The notes below the pieces were generated by a model. The model made no database searches. It saw nothing but the letters and a program-made list of their open reading frames with translations, and was not told the origin of the DNA. 64,000 nt of DNA from Pseudanabaena sp. BC1403 (GTDB lineage Bacteria; Cyanobacteriota; Cyanobacteriia; Pseudanabaenales; Pseudanabaenaceae), in assembly GCF_002914585.1 (NCBI RefSeq), contig NZ_PDDM01000020.1, positions 41,826-105,825 on the forward strand, in the 5' to 3' direction. The position numbers were made by a program, and so were the translations under genes. This document shows positions 45,901 through 54,887 of this stretch, piece by piece (within the stretch, counting starts at the first letter, position 1; the number at the start of each line of letters is the position of its first letter).

Positions 45901-48003
45901 AGCGCCGCTAATCAATTAATCTCTGGATTGGGAACGATCTCCAATCTCAAAGTCGGGCTAGCCTATCGCGATCCTGAAGATGACAAGTTTAACGTTCTCT
46001 TACGTTATGAATACCGTCAAAACCCCAGTATTGTCCCTGATTCGCTCCTGCTCGGTAGTGGTAGTGGCTATAACGATCACACCCTTGCTCTAGAAGCAAT
46101 TTATGCTCCTAACTGGCAATGGGAATTTTATGGCAAACTTGCCCTGCGAAATAGCACCACCACGATCGCACGCGATTTTACAGGCGTATCAAATACCAAT
46201 TTGTCACAGTTTCGAGTTACCTATCGTCTTGGCTACAACGTCGAGCTAGTCGGCGAAACAAGATTACTAAATCAACCGACCGCAGGTTATAGCGAACTAG
46301 GACTAGTTGGCGAAGTTGGTTATTTCCTGACTCCAAATTTACGTTTAGCGGCAGGTTATAGTAGTGGTTCTGTTAATGTCGATCGCGATTTTAGTGGTTC
46401 TCGCTCTACGGGTGGGCTATATGCAGGAATCACAGTAAAGTTGAACGAATTGTTTGATGGCTTTGGCTTGCAAAAGACTCCTCCACGCCAGCAACAAGAT
46501 CCAGTTGAGCCTGTAGCACCCATCGCCCAAACGCCACAACCCACGCAGAAACAAGCGTCAATTATTCCCGCTAGCCCTCAAATCATCAGCCTGAATGTGG
46601 CGCGATCGCTGACCTTTAAAGAGGGCAGTCAAGGCAGTAGTACCGAGTTAGCATCGTCAGATATCGCGGTTCTGGAAAACTTAGCCGCAGTCTTGAAGGA
46701 ATACAATAATCTCTCCATTGATATTCAAGGATATATTGGCTCACTTGCGGATATGAACTCAGGAGATAATCTTGCGGCTAATCGGATGATGGCAGCCAGA
46801 AAGTACCTACTCGATCGCGGTGTGACAAGTACGCAGATGACCTTGCGCTCCTTAGGTAGCATTGCTAGCGCCAACAGTTCCAATCAAGCTAGTGTTGTTG
46901 CCAATGCGGCACCAGTCAGTTTTGCAATTAGTGGAAAAGCCGATGTCTTTAATGCGATCGCTACCCGTTTGCAAACGATATCATCCAACTCACCTGCGAC
47001 AGAGTTCTTGCAGAGCATCTTGCCTAATGCCGCACCGATACTGCAAGCCAATGCGACACCAGTCAACAATCTCAATAATACTAGCGCTAACATCTCGACA
47101 GGGGTGAATGTTGGCAATGACGGTAAAATCGCTGACTTGAGCTATGCCACACTCGATCGCATGGTTGAACGACTAAATGCCAACCCTAATGCGATGTTTG
47201 AGATTCAAACCAGTTCTACTCTCAGTGCTTCCGCTGGTCAAGATCTCGAAACGTTTAAGATGCTTGCCGTCAGGAGTTATCTGTTAGACAAGGGTGTGAG
47301 TTCGGATCGCATTTTGTTAAGTTCTAATGGTGCAAATACGAATAGTGCGAATCAATCAGGAAATTCTCAAGTCTATATTTCGCTAAGTCAGGATGATAGC
47401 AACACCAATATTGCCGCAGTGCCTCCAAAAGCATCACCAACGGCTCAAGCAAATACCACCACTGTTCCGACACCATTGGCAAGCTCAACTACTTCCACTT
47501 CGCCTTTGGCAGTTCTGCTAGCATCCGATCGCCGTTTATCTAATTGGCTGGAAAGTGCAATTCCAGATTCTCAACTTGATCCTCAATTCAAGCCAGCATT
47601 TGACAGCGCGATTCAAATACCTAATCTGGGATCGAGACCATTGTTAACTCAATTACCTAAGGTAGAATCCTTGCTGCTAGCGATCGCTAGTCCTGCCGAT
47701 CCTGCATTGTCATCTGATGTTCGCAGCCTCTGGAGTTATGCCTTTGAGTCATCACCAACTCAACTCTTGAGCATGTTGATTGGCAATGAGCTGACAGCAA
47801 GTAATCCGCCAAGTAATAGCGAAGATATCGTGAATGCTCCTGCTAATAACAGTGCTAATCGTCGCCTCGCTACTGCGTTTAACTTCTTGTTGAGCAATAA
47901 TGGCGACACCGTAACGGCGTTCATGCGAGCAATAGGTGTTAGCACCACCGAAAAAAGCGGTTTTGCGATCAATCCCGATCAACTCTCAAATCTAAAGAAT
48001 TAG
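42943..48003 (+). CDS. Giant outer-membrane beta-barrel with OmpA-like domains
   Basis: A 1686-aa protein. Order: signal peptide (to about 30); Ser/Thr-rich linker; Ig/invasin-like domains (about 100-300, SPTVGTVLDAPAATV, PADGRSYVTVDGQLVDEDG); a long beta-barrel-like region (about 310-1180) with aromatic strand ends such as GGLYAGITVKLNEL; a proline-rich linker; an OmpA-like domain (about 1210-1310, EGSQGSSTELASSDIAVLENLAAVL); a second, degenerate OmpA-like region (about 1390-1480) and a helical tail. Probably an outer-membrane scaffold touching peptidoglycan. Domain limits are approximate. Confidence 0.72.
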   Translation: MRNTSAPLMKLGILVFPQVLLLLMSATVKAELVTDVKPNPEIKRQDSLTNQVETASTQPSQSLDQSSNTEKVSSPVKTPASVTDIPKTANTVNTSDSSSPRIVILSPTVGTVLDAPAATVVIQMPSNTKIELLVNGKVVDSNSIGRSELDETNKTITQTWYGVSLQAGNNQITARAIGSDTASSSINLKVRGAPTKLVVSTLESKVPADGRSYVTVDGQLVDEDGNRSNWEALVTLEASEGEFIGTDASSEQPGFQVQAKQGKFSAQLKAGLKTGTVTIRARNAQMEAFTQVQFETDLRPSLVTGVIDLRVGARGTDFYRSLRDFLPADLNNSTQVDLYGAVFGTGRVGEWLFTGAYNNSRTLNQDCAGNSSLAGTEKYCDQQYPVYGDSSTVTRTTPSYDSLYLRFERNSPVQGASTDYFMWGNYSTEEFASRSQQFSAISRQLQGFKGNFNLGDLQITGFYSNVGKGFQRDTITPNGTSGTYFLSKRLLINGSENVTIELIDFFSAGTVVSRQELVRGKDYDINYDNGSILFRQPLLQTQLGDVGQLLRRQIVVTYQNEQVGGDSNIYGGQLRYHLNRSQSQPSWIGANYFKESLGIRNFVLYGANALISFGEKTQLIAEYARSQNDSEVLGYVSGSAMRFELNSEIASGILGKLYYSKAETGFANNATISFVPGQTRYGGDLSAKISPTTSLQFRYDQEDNVGIAPRPLTSLNDLLNVRQEAIPGSAVNNSLRTISLGVQQNIGAALLNLDVLYRDRQDRQLPNVLSSNSTQLRSRLSVPIADNLRVTAQNEVSLSASSDAVIPDRSVLALDWTIVQGLTARLGQQWFHSGALAGQAITSADLLGEYKLGTDTTFTGRYSVIGGANNAASTQGALGINQRWQVLPGLRMSFGYEHVFGSFTTATTTGTSFLQPFAVGQASSALTIQNGHSYNVGVEYTDNPDFKASARFEHRSDNTNSNTVFSAAALGKLSPALTMLFNYQQSSAANQLISGLGTISNLKVGLAYRDPEDDKFNVLLRYEYRQNPSIVPDSLLLGSGSGYNDHTLALEAIYAPNWQWEFYGKLALRNSTTTIARDFTGVSNTNLSQFRVTYRLGYNVELVGETRLLNQPTAGYSELGLVGEVGYFLTPNLRLAAGYSSGSVNVDRDFSGSRSTGGLYAGITVKLNELFDGFGLQKTPPRQQQDPVEPVAPIAQTPQPTQKQASIIPASPQIISLNVARSLTFKEGSQGSSTELASSDIAVLENLAAVLKEYNNLSIDIQGYIGSLADMNSGDNLAANRMMAARKYLLDRGVTSTQMTLRSLGSIASANSSNQASVVANAAPVSFAISGKADVFNAIATRLQTISSNSPATEFLQSILPNAAPILQANATPVNNLNNTSANISTGVNVGNDGKIADLSYATLDRMVERLNANPNAMFEIQTSSTLSASAGQDLETFKMLAVRSYLLDKGVSSDRILLSSNGANTNSANQSGNSQVYISLSQDDSNTNIAAVPPKASPTAQANTTTVPTPLASSTTSTSPLAVLLASDRRLSNWLESAIPDSQLDPQFKPAFDSAIQIPNLGSRPLLTQLPKVESLLLAIASPADPALSSDVRSLWSYAFESSPTQLLSMLIGNELTASNPPSNSEDIVNAPANNSANRRLATAFNFLLSNNGDTVTAFMRAIGVSTTEKSGFAINPDQLSNLKN

Positions 48004-48008
48004 AGACC

Positions 48009-50117
48009 ATGCGAAAAGTAACCAACAGAAAAATATCAATTGCATTAATCGGTTCTATAGGGTTGATAGGTATTTGCAGTGCAGATTTTAGTTCGGAAAA
48101 TCTGGCGATCGCGAACCAGATTAATCCTCGTTACCAAATTACCGTCAATAGCAATCAAGATGGTGACATTCAAGCCGATCGCGAATTGACCTTGCGTGAA
48201 GCTATTGCGATCGCTAATGGTAGTCTCACGCTTGAACGGCTTAGTGATGCTGAACGCGCTCAGGTGCAGCCATTGCTTAATCAAAAAGGTTCACAGATTG
48301 GCTTTAATTTGCCTAGCGATCGCACCACGATCGAGTTACGCAAAGCTTTACCTGATATCAGCAGTCAAAACCTGATTATTGATGGCACGACCCAAACAGG
48401 GTATGACGCTCAAAGCTCATTTGCCCAAGAGCTAGCAATTCCACAGCCAATTGTGGCGATCGCGCCCGCCGATGGCGTGGAGATTTTTCGCGGCTTGACG
48501 ATCGTTGCTGATGGCGTGACGATCAGAGGCTTAAGTATCTATGGTTTTAATGCGATCGAAAGCGTACCCACCACCACGCCATCCGCCGATATTTTCATTT
48601 CGCACCAAGCGCCGCCGCCTGACACCACACAGCAGCAGCAGCCCGCCAAATTTTCGCCCTTCTACGATAGCAATCGCCCACCTCAAGCGGTAATTCTCGA
48701 AGCTAACTGGCTCGGCATCACGCCCACAGGTAAAATGCCCAAACAGCCTTCTAGTTTTGGGGTTTATTTATTTAATAGTACCGACACGCTGATTCGACGC
48801 AATCGCATTGCCTTCCACGAAGGTAGTGGCATCGTCACATCGGTGAAGGCAACAGGAACGCAGATTCTCGAAAATGCGATTACCAGCAATGGTTTTGATG
48901 GAATGCCCCACGGGATTTATCTCGAAGGCGAAATTGCCAATCTGCGAATCAAAGGCAATACCCTCTGCGCTAATGATGGCAGTGGTGTATATCTATTCAA
49001 ACCAAATGGCGCGATCGCGATCGAAGATAACCGTATTTTGTTTAACGATCGCAGTACCAACTATGCTGCCATTTACTTGATGGGCAACGATCATCGAGTT
49101 ACTAATAACGAGATTCGCAATCAACGCGGTTCAGGTGTAGCGATCGCTGCTTATCCTAAAAGCGATCGCAATTTGATTCGCAAAAATACTTTTACGGCGC
49201 TGAAGGGCTTGAGCATTGATTTGATTGCTCAGAGTCATGTGAATACCCGCGATTTTGTCACGGGCGATGGAATCAATCGTCCACGCGATTCTCATTTTCG
49301 GCGGGTAGATACTGCTAATGGGGCAATCAACGCGCCAACGTTTTTAGCCACAGCTTTTCCGATGTTTAGTTCTAGCCAAGTGAATATCGATGGTACGGCA
49401 GACCCTGATACAGAAATAGATCTCTATCGCGTCACTGGCAAAACCGATCCAAACCTGCCCTATGGCTCTCTTAGTGAATATCTCACCACAGTCAAGACCA
49501 ATGCTAATGGTAAATTTGCAGTTTCTTTAAATAATCTCCAAGTTGGCGATACGATTAGCGCGATTGCTACCGATCCCCAATATGGCACTTCCGAGCCAGC
49601 CCTGAATGCCCAAATCGTCAATCCCGATCTTTCAGTTCCCACTCCTGCCAATGTGCAAGCAGCTATTCCTGCCTGTACGACACCTCCCCAAATCGTGCAG
49701 ATTCCGCCGCCTCCCGAAGTAATCACTTTATCCGTACCACGCCAAATTCACTTTGCGCTAGATCGCGACGAAATCAGTCCTATCAGCGCTAAAATTCTGG
49801 ATCGGATCGCTGATGTATTAAAGCAATATCCCACAATTATGATTACCCTCGCAGGACATACTGACCCCAGAGCCAGTGATACCTATAACCGTGAACTCGG
49901 CTTTAGGCGATCGCGTGCAGTGCGTAATTACCTAATGCGACAGGGTATTGCCTCTGAACGAATGACTGTGCGATCGCTAGGCGAAACTCAACGATCCTCA
50001 CAGGGTAATCAAATTACCGACTATGCTCGCGATCGGCGTGTCGAGATTGAATTTACCGACGTTCGAGATGTCGAAATCCGCTTTGAATCCCAACAGGAAG
50101 ATTTGCAAGTGGAATAG
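48009..50117 (+). CDS. Beta-helix protein with C-terminal OmpA domain
   Basis: A 702-aa exported protein: signal peptide (about 8-36), right-handed beta-helix (about 60-430, NRIAFHEGSGIVTS, ITSNGFDGMPHGIYL), a Pro-rich linker, and an OmpA domain (about 575-690) with HFALDRDEISP, LAGHTDPRASDTYN and NRELGFRRSRAVRNYL, the peptidoglycan-binding pattern. It starts 5 nt after the previous stop. Likely holds the surface structure to peptidoglycan. Confidence 0.83.
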   Translation: MRKVTNRKISIALIGSIGLIGICSADFSSENLAIANQINPRYQITVNSNQDGDIQADRELTLREAIAIANGSLTLERLSDAERAQVQPLLNQKGSQIGFNLPSDRTTIELRKALPDISSQNLIIDGTTQTGYDAQSSFAQELAIPQPIVAIAPADGVEIFRGLTIVADGVTIRGLSIYGFNAIESVPTTTPSADIFISHQAPPPDTTQQQQPAKFSPFYDSNRPPQAVILEANWLGITPTGKMPKQPSSFGVYLFNSTDTLIRRNRIAFHEGSGIVTSVKATGTQILENAITSNGFDGMPHGIYLEGEIANLRIKGNTLCANDGSGVYLFKPNGAIAIEDNRILFNDRSTNYAAIYLMGNDHRVTNNEIRNQRGSGVAIAAYPKSDRNLIRKNTFTALKGLSIDLIAQSHVNTRDFVTGDGINRPRDSHFRRVDTANGAINAPTFLATAFPMFSSSQVNIDGTADPDTEIDLYRVTGKTDPNLPYGSLSEYLTTVKTNANGKFAVSLNNLQVGDTISAIATDPQYGTSEPALNAQIVNPDLSVPTPANVQAAIPACTTPPQIVQIPPPPEVITLSVPRQIHFALDRDEISPISAKILDRIADVLKQYPTIMITLAGHTDPRASDTYNRELGFRRSRAVRNYLMRQGIASERMTVRSLGETQRSSQGNQITDYARDRRVEIEFTDVRDVEIRFESQQEDLQVE

Positions 50118-50166
50118 TAATAATTCTTTCAGCGGTTCTTTTTATTAATTGACATCTATCAGAAGT

Positions 50167-53100
50167 ATGCGGAGTGCGAAAATAATGTTTGCCAAAATCA
50201 AAAAAACGCTTAAAAAAGTTATCCGAAGATCGTTAAACTCAAAGCAACAGTCAATAAATTTATTCCATATATGGCAATCAAGTTCTTTAAATAGGAACTT
50301 GGTTAAACGGTTAATCAAAAAATTAAATAGCGATCGTTTAACCCGTTTCTTAATTTCTACATTATTGGCATTTATATTTACACTTCAAGCCGCAGGGATT
50401 ATTGGTTGGATACAACCCGCACATTCAGAAGGTAGCTATCAATTTGGACCTAGTCCTAATAATGAAAGTAGGCAGGCTTTATTTGAATACACTGCTCTTT
50501 ATGATGATCCAACTGGCACAAACACCAACATTCGGTCTCTAAACCGTCCCATTTATGTGGACATTAAAGACGCTAATGAAATCATCAATATCAGTGCTTG
50601 TGGCAACGCTTGGACAGATGACTGGGAAGCAGATGTTTACTACGTCGGTCCTCAGCCTTCACCAGACACCTCTGCCTATAGCTTTAATGGCACACTTGCT
50701 TCCTATCCTCCTGCCTCTGGCACGTTAGTCTTTGGGCAAGCAGGAACAGCGGTTAATACAAATACTAATTTCAGAGGTCAGGGTACTTTTGGTACAAACG
50801 TCAACAATGCCAACTGTTATGGCTATAATCTGCTGAATACAGCGAACATGGACTTAGTAACTCCTGCTGCACCTTTTACAAATGATGGGAGTGCCATTAG
50901 TGTTCCAGCCAGTTCAGGCCCTGGAGTTTATGAAATTCGTTTACAAAACCTGACTGAAAATACGGCATCAGCAGCCGACAATAATACCGTTTTTCGTCAA
51001 TTTGATATCTCAGTCACTAATACTGTTAGTCCAACAGCCAGAATCCCTGCCGTCCCCAATCCTCAAATTTCACAAGGACGAGTCTGGTCCTATGTTTGGG
51101 CTTTAAATGCTAAGGGATTTGCTGCGACCGAATCTACTGACCAAAATTTTTATGTTGTTGTCCCAGGTGGTAGTCCAGGGACAAACTTTGTTTGGCAACT
51201 AGACCTAAATGACTTTGCTGGATATGTTTATGAATTAGTGGCAAATAACCGAGGTGTTGACTCGCCAAATATTGCGGGTACTAATGTTCGAGGGTTAAGC
51301 GTTCCGATTTCAGGTAATAGTGTTACTCCACAATACAGAATGTATCTTGAGTACCCCGATCAAACTTTTGTTAACCCAACGGTAGGTCCTACTATCACCA
51401 ATTTAAGATTTGAAGATAGCGCTGGAGAAGATAACACATTTACTCCAGGAGGTACTACTGGAATCCAAGATTCAGGATTCTTTCGATTCACCTCCAGTCT
51501 TCCAGGTACTTATGAAATTATCGTTGATACCAATCAAGATGGCATTTATGGAGCAGGAGATGTTCAGTTAAGAGGCGATACAGATGCTGTTGGCAATGTT
51601 TCCGCTCTTTGGAATGGTAGAAATAATGCTGGTGTAATCGTACCTCAAGGAACTTATAATGCTCAAGTCAAAGCGATCGTTGGAGAATACCACTTTGTTG
51701 CGGGAGATGTAGAAACTAGTGGTCCCGGCACTGGTTTAACAATCAACCAAGCCACAACTCCATCTTCAACCGCAAATACTCTAGTGTATTGGGATGACCA
51801 AACAATTCTAGGCGCAGCAGGTACAACCACATTGCCAGGTGGATTATCTGGAGGTCGGCACACTTGGGGAACGACTTCTACTGGTGGCGCACAAGGAGCT
51901 AATAATAGTAGCTGGGGCGATCGCAGATATATTGATACATTTGTCTATGGGAGTTTTGCCGTAGGTACAATTCCAGCGATCATTTCTGATGGTGACGATA
52001 ATGACTATGGTGATGCACCAGATACTTATGGTACTGATAGAACTAATAGTGCTACTGAAGGGATAGGAGCTAGCCATATTCTTAGTACTACCATTAGGTT
52101 AGGTACGGCCGTTACCGACAAAGATACTAATGGTCAGCCTAATGCTGCTGCTAATGGTGATGACATTAATGGTGTTGCACCTGATGATGAAGATGGAGTT
52201 ACTAGCTTTAACTCTTTAAGAACTACTGATACTACTTACACTGTTCCAATTAGAGTTCAAAATACATCTGGAGCCAATGCTTACTTAGCTGGTTGGATTG
52301 ACTTTAACCGCAATGGCAGTTTCGAGGCTGGTGAAGGTGTAGTCCAACCAACACCAATCGCGACAGGAACCAATGGCAACGTCAATATAACTTGGACTGG
52401 ATTGGGAGGATTAGGGTTAGCCGAAGGTAACACTTATGCACGTTTTCGGATTAACAACGATCCTTTAACCACTAGTGATTTTATCGGCGGTAAGAGAAAT
52501 GGTGAAGTAGAAGACTATGCTTTAACTATCATTGGCGCAACTTCGCCCCTAGACTATGGTGATGCTCCTGATGGAACAGTGGGCGTGGGGATAGGAAATT
52601 ACAACACCACAAGTGCCGATAGTGGAGCATCGCATCTGATTAACACGAACTTGAGATTAGGCGCAAATGCTCCTGACGCTGATAATGGCACATTGCAAAG
52701 TGTGGCGGCTGATGCTGATGACATCACTAATACAGGTGTGGCAGATGACGAAGATGGTGTCACTCTAACAAATACCTTGACCACTGCAAGTACTAGCTAC
52801 AGTGCAACAGTTAACGTTACTAACAGCATCGGTACTCCAGCTACTTTAGTTGGCTGGATTGACTTTGATCAAGATGGGCTGTTTGAGGTTGGTGAAGCTC
52901 AAACAGCAACAGTCGCTGACAATAGCAATGGTACTAACGTTATTCTTACTTGGTCAGGGTTGAGTGGATTGACGGCAGGCAATACTTACGCACGGTTCCG
53001 CATTAGTAATGGAATTTTAACCACTGCCACACCTACAGGCTTAATCGGTAGCGGTGAAGTTGAAGATTATCTGGTTGCGATTAATCCCGTTGACTATGGT

Positions 53101-54813
53101 GATGCTCCTGATGCCACTGCGGCAGTTGCTATTGGTAACTATCAAACTACCGCAGCTAATGGAGGAGCCAGCCATATTATTGTCAATACTCTCAGAATTG
53201 GTGCGACTAACGATGCTGATAATGGTACTTTACAAAACGCGAATGCCGATCTTGACGATACAACAGGTATCGATGATGAGGATGGTGTTACCTTACCTGC
53301 GATCACCGCTAGTACGACCTCTTACACAGCTACCATCAACGTTACCAATACCGCAGCCCCAGCTTATTTAGTGGGTTGGATTGACTTTAATAGAAATGGC
53401 CAGTTTGAAGTTACCGAAGGTAGAGCCTATGACTCAGACACTGGTACAGCAGGTATTCAGCCGATCGCTATTAGTCCTACCGCTCAAGATTTGCCGCTCC
53501 AATGGACGGGAATTTCTGGCTTAACTGCTGGCGATATTCTTTATGCACATTTCCGTCTAAGTGATAGTGCCACCTTGACTACTGCTACTCCCGATGGATT
53601 AATTGGTAACGGTGAAGTTGAAGACTATCGACTAGTTGTGACTAATGCAATTGACTATGGTGATGCACCAGATTCAGGTGCAGGTATAGGACAGGATAAC
53701 TATGAAACTCTTAGTGCTAGCGGTGGTGCAAGTCATACAATTATCGCTAATCTTCGGTTAGGGGCAATTGATCCTGATGCTGATAGTGGCTTATTACAAA
53801 ATGTGGCGGCTAATGCTGACGATACCAACGGTGTTGATGATGAAGATGGTGTTGCCACTTTCCCCGCCCTAACCACATCTAGCACATCCTACTCAGTCAC
53901 AGTTAATGTCTTTAATAACACTGGAGTGAACAGACCTTTAGTAGGATGGGTTGACTTTAATCGAAATGGTAATTTTGAGGCAACTGAAGCTCAAACTGCA
54001 TCTGTACCAAGTAGCGCGATCGCCCAAAATATTGTCCTTAGCTGGACAGGCATAACTGTACCTACTGTGGGTAATACCTACGCTCGTTTCCGTATTAGTG
54101 ATGGCGCTTTGACTACTGCGACACCTAATGGAGCTGTGGGCAATGGTGAAGTTGAAGATTATCAAATCATCATTACTAACGCTGGTGTGCCAGGGCTTAA
54201 TCTAGTGAAAAGGATTACAGCAATTAACAGCACTCCTATTACTGGATTTGTGGATGGTGCAAATACAGCCACATCTAATGATAATGATACCAATTGGCCC
54301 ACAGCTAATACCCAATATTTAAGAGGGGCGATCGACTGTACTACAGCATCCCCTTGCAATGGTGGGACGATTTCAAGTGTTGCTCCTGGAGGATTAATAG
54401 AATATACAATCTACTTCCTATCTAATGGTGCAATCCCAGCGAGAAATGTACAGTTATGCGATCGCATCCCCGCGAATACGATTTTCCAACCTGACACCTA
54501 TGGATCTGGTAATGGAATTCTGCTGGGTTGGAATACTACAGGTGGAGCATTACCTTTACCCGATCCTACAAATTCGACTTTAGGCGCAGGTAAAGTTGCA
54601 CTCAACAATGTGCCAGATGCAGATGCAGGTCAATTCATAGCGGCAAATGTATCGGTAACTAATGCTCCAGTGCCTTGTAACGATGGAAGTACAAATCCCG
54701 ACGGTGCACTCTTAGTCCGACTTGGTGCAGCTACCAATGTCCCTAATGCTACAGGATCAGGTACTCCTACTAATTCCTATGGGTTCATCCGTTTTCAGGT
54801 GAGAGTTAAATGA
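50167..54813 (+). CDS. Large surface protein with four GEVED repeats and DUF11 end
   Basis: About 1548 aa. A basic N-terminus precedes a signal helix (about 60-80, ISTLLAFIFTLQAAGIIGW). A beta-rich region is followed by four GEVED modules starting at 52005, 52553, 53092 and 53653 (about 172-187 aa each). Each module has DYGDAPD, GASH, DDEDGV, GWIDFxxxGxFE and GEVEDY. A DUF11-type end finishes FIRFQVRVK. GEVED modules occur in adhesins. Start is uncertain: ATG 50167 or ATG 50185 (GGAG 10 nt upstream). Confidence 0.8.
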   Translation: MRSAKIMFAKIKKTLKKVIRRSLNSKQQSINLFHIWQSSSLNRNLVKRLIKKLNSDRLTRFLISTLLAFIFTLQAAGIIGWIQPAHSEGSYQFGPSPNNESRQALFEYTALYDDPTGTNTNIRSLNRPIYVDIKDANEIINISACGNAWTDDWEADVYYVGPQPSPDTSAYSFNGTLASYPPASGTLVFGQAGTAVNTNTNFRGQGTFGTNVNNANCYGYNLLNTANMDLVTPAAPFTNDGSAISVPASSGPGVYEIRLQNLTENTASAADNNTVFRQFDISVTNTVSPTARIPAVPNPQISQGRVWSYVWALNAKGFAATESTDQNFYVVVPGGSPGTNFVWQLDLNDFAGYVYELVANNRGVDSPNIAGTNVRGLSVPISGNSVTPQYRMYLEYPDQTFVNPTVGPTITNLRFEDSAGEDNTFTPGGTTGIQDSGFFRFTSSLPGTYEIIVDTNQDGIYGAGDVQLRGDTDAVGNVSALWNGRNNAGVIVPQGTYNAQVKAIVGEYHFVAGDVETSGPGTGLTINQATTPSSTANTLVYWDDQTILGAAGTTTLPGGLSGGRHTWGTTSTGGAQGANNSSWGDRRYIDTFVYGSFAVGTIPAIISDGDDNDYGDAPDTYGTDRTNSATEGIGASHILSTTIRLGTAVTDKDTNGQPNAAANGDDINGVAPDDEDGVTSFNSLRTTDTTYTVPIRVQNTSGANAYLAGWIDFNRNGSFEAGEGVVQPTPIATGTNGNVNITWTGLGGLGLAEGNTYARFRINNDPLTTSDFIGGKRNGEVEDYALTIIGATSPLDYGDAPDGTVGVGIGNYNTTSADSGASHLINTNLRLGANAPDADNGTLQSVAADADDITNTGVADDEDGVTLTNTLTTASTSYSATVNVTNSIGTPATLVGWIDFDQDGLFEVGEAQTATVADNSNGTNVILTWSGLSGLTAGNTYARFRISNGILTTATPTGLIGSGEVEDYLVAINPVDYGDAPDATAAVAIGNYQTTAANGGASHIIVNTLRIGATNDADNGTLQNANADLDDTTGIDDEDGVTLPAITASTTSYTATINVTNTAAPAYLVGWIDFNRNGQFEVTEGRAYDSDTGTAGIQPIAISPTAQDLPLQWTGISGLTAGDILYAHFRLSDSATLTTATPDGLIGNGEVEDYRLVVTNAIDYGDAPDSGAGIGQDNYETLSASGGASHTIIANLRLGAIDPDADSGLLQNVAANADDTNGVDDEDGVATFPALTTSSTSYSVTVNVFNNTGVNRPLVGWVDFNRNGNFEATEAQTASVPSSAIAQNIVLSWTGITVPTVGNTYARFRISDGALTTATPNGAVGNGEVEDYQIIITNAGVPGLNLVKRITAINSTPITGFVDGANTATSNDNDTNWPTANTQYLRGAIDCTTASPCNGGTISSVAPGGLIEYTIYFLSNGAIPARNVQLCDRIPANTIFQPDTYGSGNGILLGWNTTGGALPLPDPTNSTLGAGKVALNNVPDADAGQFIAANVSVTNAPVPCNDGSTNPDGALLVRLGAATNVPNATGSGTPTNSYGFIRFQVRVK
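52005..54176 (+). repeat. Four tandem GEVED-domain coding repeats
   Basis: Divergent tandem repeats of about 540-560 bp, recognised by recurring GACTATGGTGATGCxCC and GGTGAAGTTGAAGA motifs. Copies 2 to 4 are closer to each other than to copy 1. Confidence 0.85.
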
Positions 54814-54887
54814 TGGAGATAGTATGAACCTGTACAATCTCTGTTAGCTGTAAATTATTCAGTCCCACAATTTAGCTAACTGCCAAA

